A stretch of DNA of 32,141 bases from an uncultured Gemmatimonadota bacterium (GTDB lineage: Bacteria > Gemmatimonadota > Gemmatimonadetes > Gemmatimonadales > GWC2-71-9), in assembly GCA_946480845.1 (NCBI GenBank), contig CAMLLJ010000004.1, forward strand, positions 1 through 32,141. The letters are read 5' to 3'. Shown piece by piece: positions 32,075 to 32,141 of this stretch (positions are counted from its first letter, which is position 1; each line of letters opens with the position of its first letter). Position numbers and translations under genes: made by a program. The notes under the pieces are model-generated. The model was not told the origin of the DNA. It worked only from the letters and a program-made list of their open reading frames with translations, and did not search any database.

Positions 32075-32141
32075 CGCCGTCTACTTTGACAACCTGTACG
32101 AGCCAGTGATGACGGCCAAGGATAACACGTTCGCCTGGGGA
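32016..32141 (+). CDS. fragment of a LamG/concanavalin-like domain protein, open to the window edge
   Basis: The plus frame reads NWDDEWHTVRVVRKPADGTI followed by AVYFDNLYEPVMTAKDNTFAWG with no stop, 42 codons to the edge. DEWHTVRVV, a strand with VYFDN and a final FAWG are typical of the jelly-roll (LamG or sugar-binding) domains of secreted glycan-degrading proteins. It begins exactly where the M55 reading breaks down, so it has no start of its own here. Either another gene has been joined here or this is an assembly join. Confidence 0.5.

Overview
The window is GC-rich, densely packed, Gram-negative bacterial DNA, most likely from Gemmatimonadota. This is an inference from gene content: two large TonB-dependent receptors ending in aromatic-terminated barrels, signal peptides ending in 'AAQ', several lipoproteins with beta-propeller-like repeats, a POT peptide transporter, and sigma70-like promoters in high-GC DNA. 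No rRNA, tRNA, CRISPR array or insertion sequence was seen. Genes abut or overlap almost everywhere, and no gene-free stretch exceeds about 215 bases.

Layout. (1) 1-5074, minus strand: glycine oxidase ThiO, a secreted DUF1684 protein, a TlpA-like thioredoxin-fold protein, a porin-like outer-membrane protein and the start of lipoyl synthase LipA, which runs off the left edge. (2) 5150-8834: a small membrane protein closed by an 18-bp perfect hairpin, then a minus-strand hybrid histidine kinase overlapping a family 2 glycosyltransferase, divergent from an unknown helical protein. (3) 8794-10762: a class I glutamine amidotransferase with a lipoprotein, divergent from a coiled-coil protein. (4) 10827-15666: POT transporter, TsdA-like dihaem cytochrome lipoprotein, a small charged protein, a DUF2892/SRPBCC protein, a half-size TauE/SafE protein and a thioredoxin-reductase-like flavoprotein. 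(5) 15686-21811, minus strand: three tandem paralogous propeller-like lipoproteins, coupled by 4-base overlaps, and then a TonB-dependent receptor. (6) 22027-25435: MscL with a zinc ribbon, a membrane protein plus winged-helix regulator operon with a strong promoter, a cis-prenyltransferase (UppS family), and two small membrane proteins. (7) 25442-32141: a secreted metallo-beta-lactamase-fold hydrolase, an SDR, a second TonB-dependent receptor, a Tat-exported metallophosphoesterase, another SDR, and the C-terminal half of an M55 D-aminopeptidase that is abruptly joined to a fragment of an unrelated gene at the right edge.

Most notable. First, the operon of three lipoproteins plus a receptor (15686-21811) looks like a surface capture-and-import unit in which propeller-like lipoproteins could take a SusD-like role. 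Second, near-identical dyads (ACTTTAT-N3-ACAAAG) lie over the -10 box of the membrane-protein/winged-helix operon and over the start codon of uppS, suggesting that the regulator controls itself and the downstream lipid-carrier synthase. Third, the junction near 32015 is either an assembly chimera or a real gene disruption.
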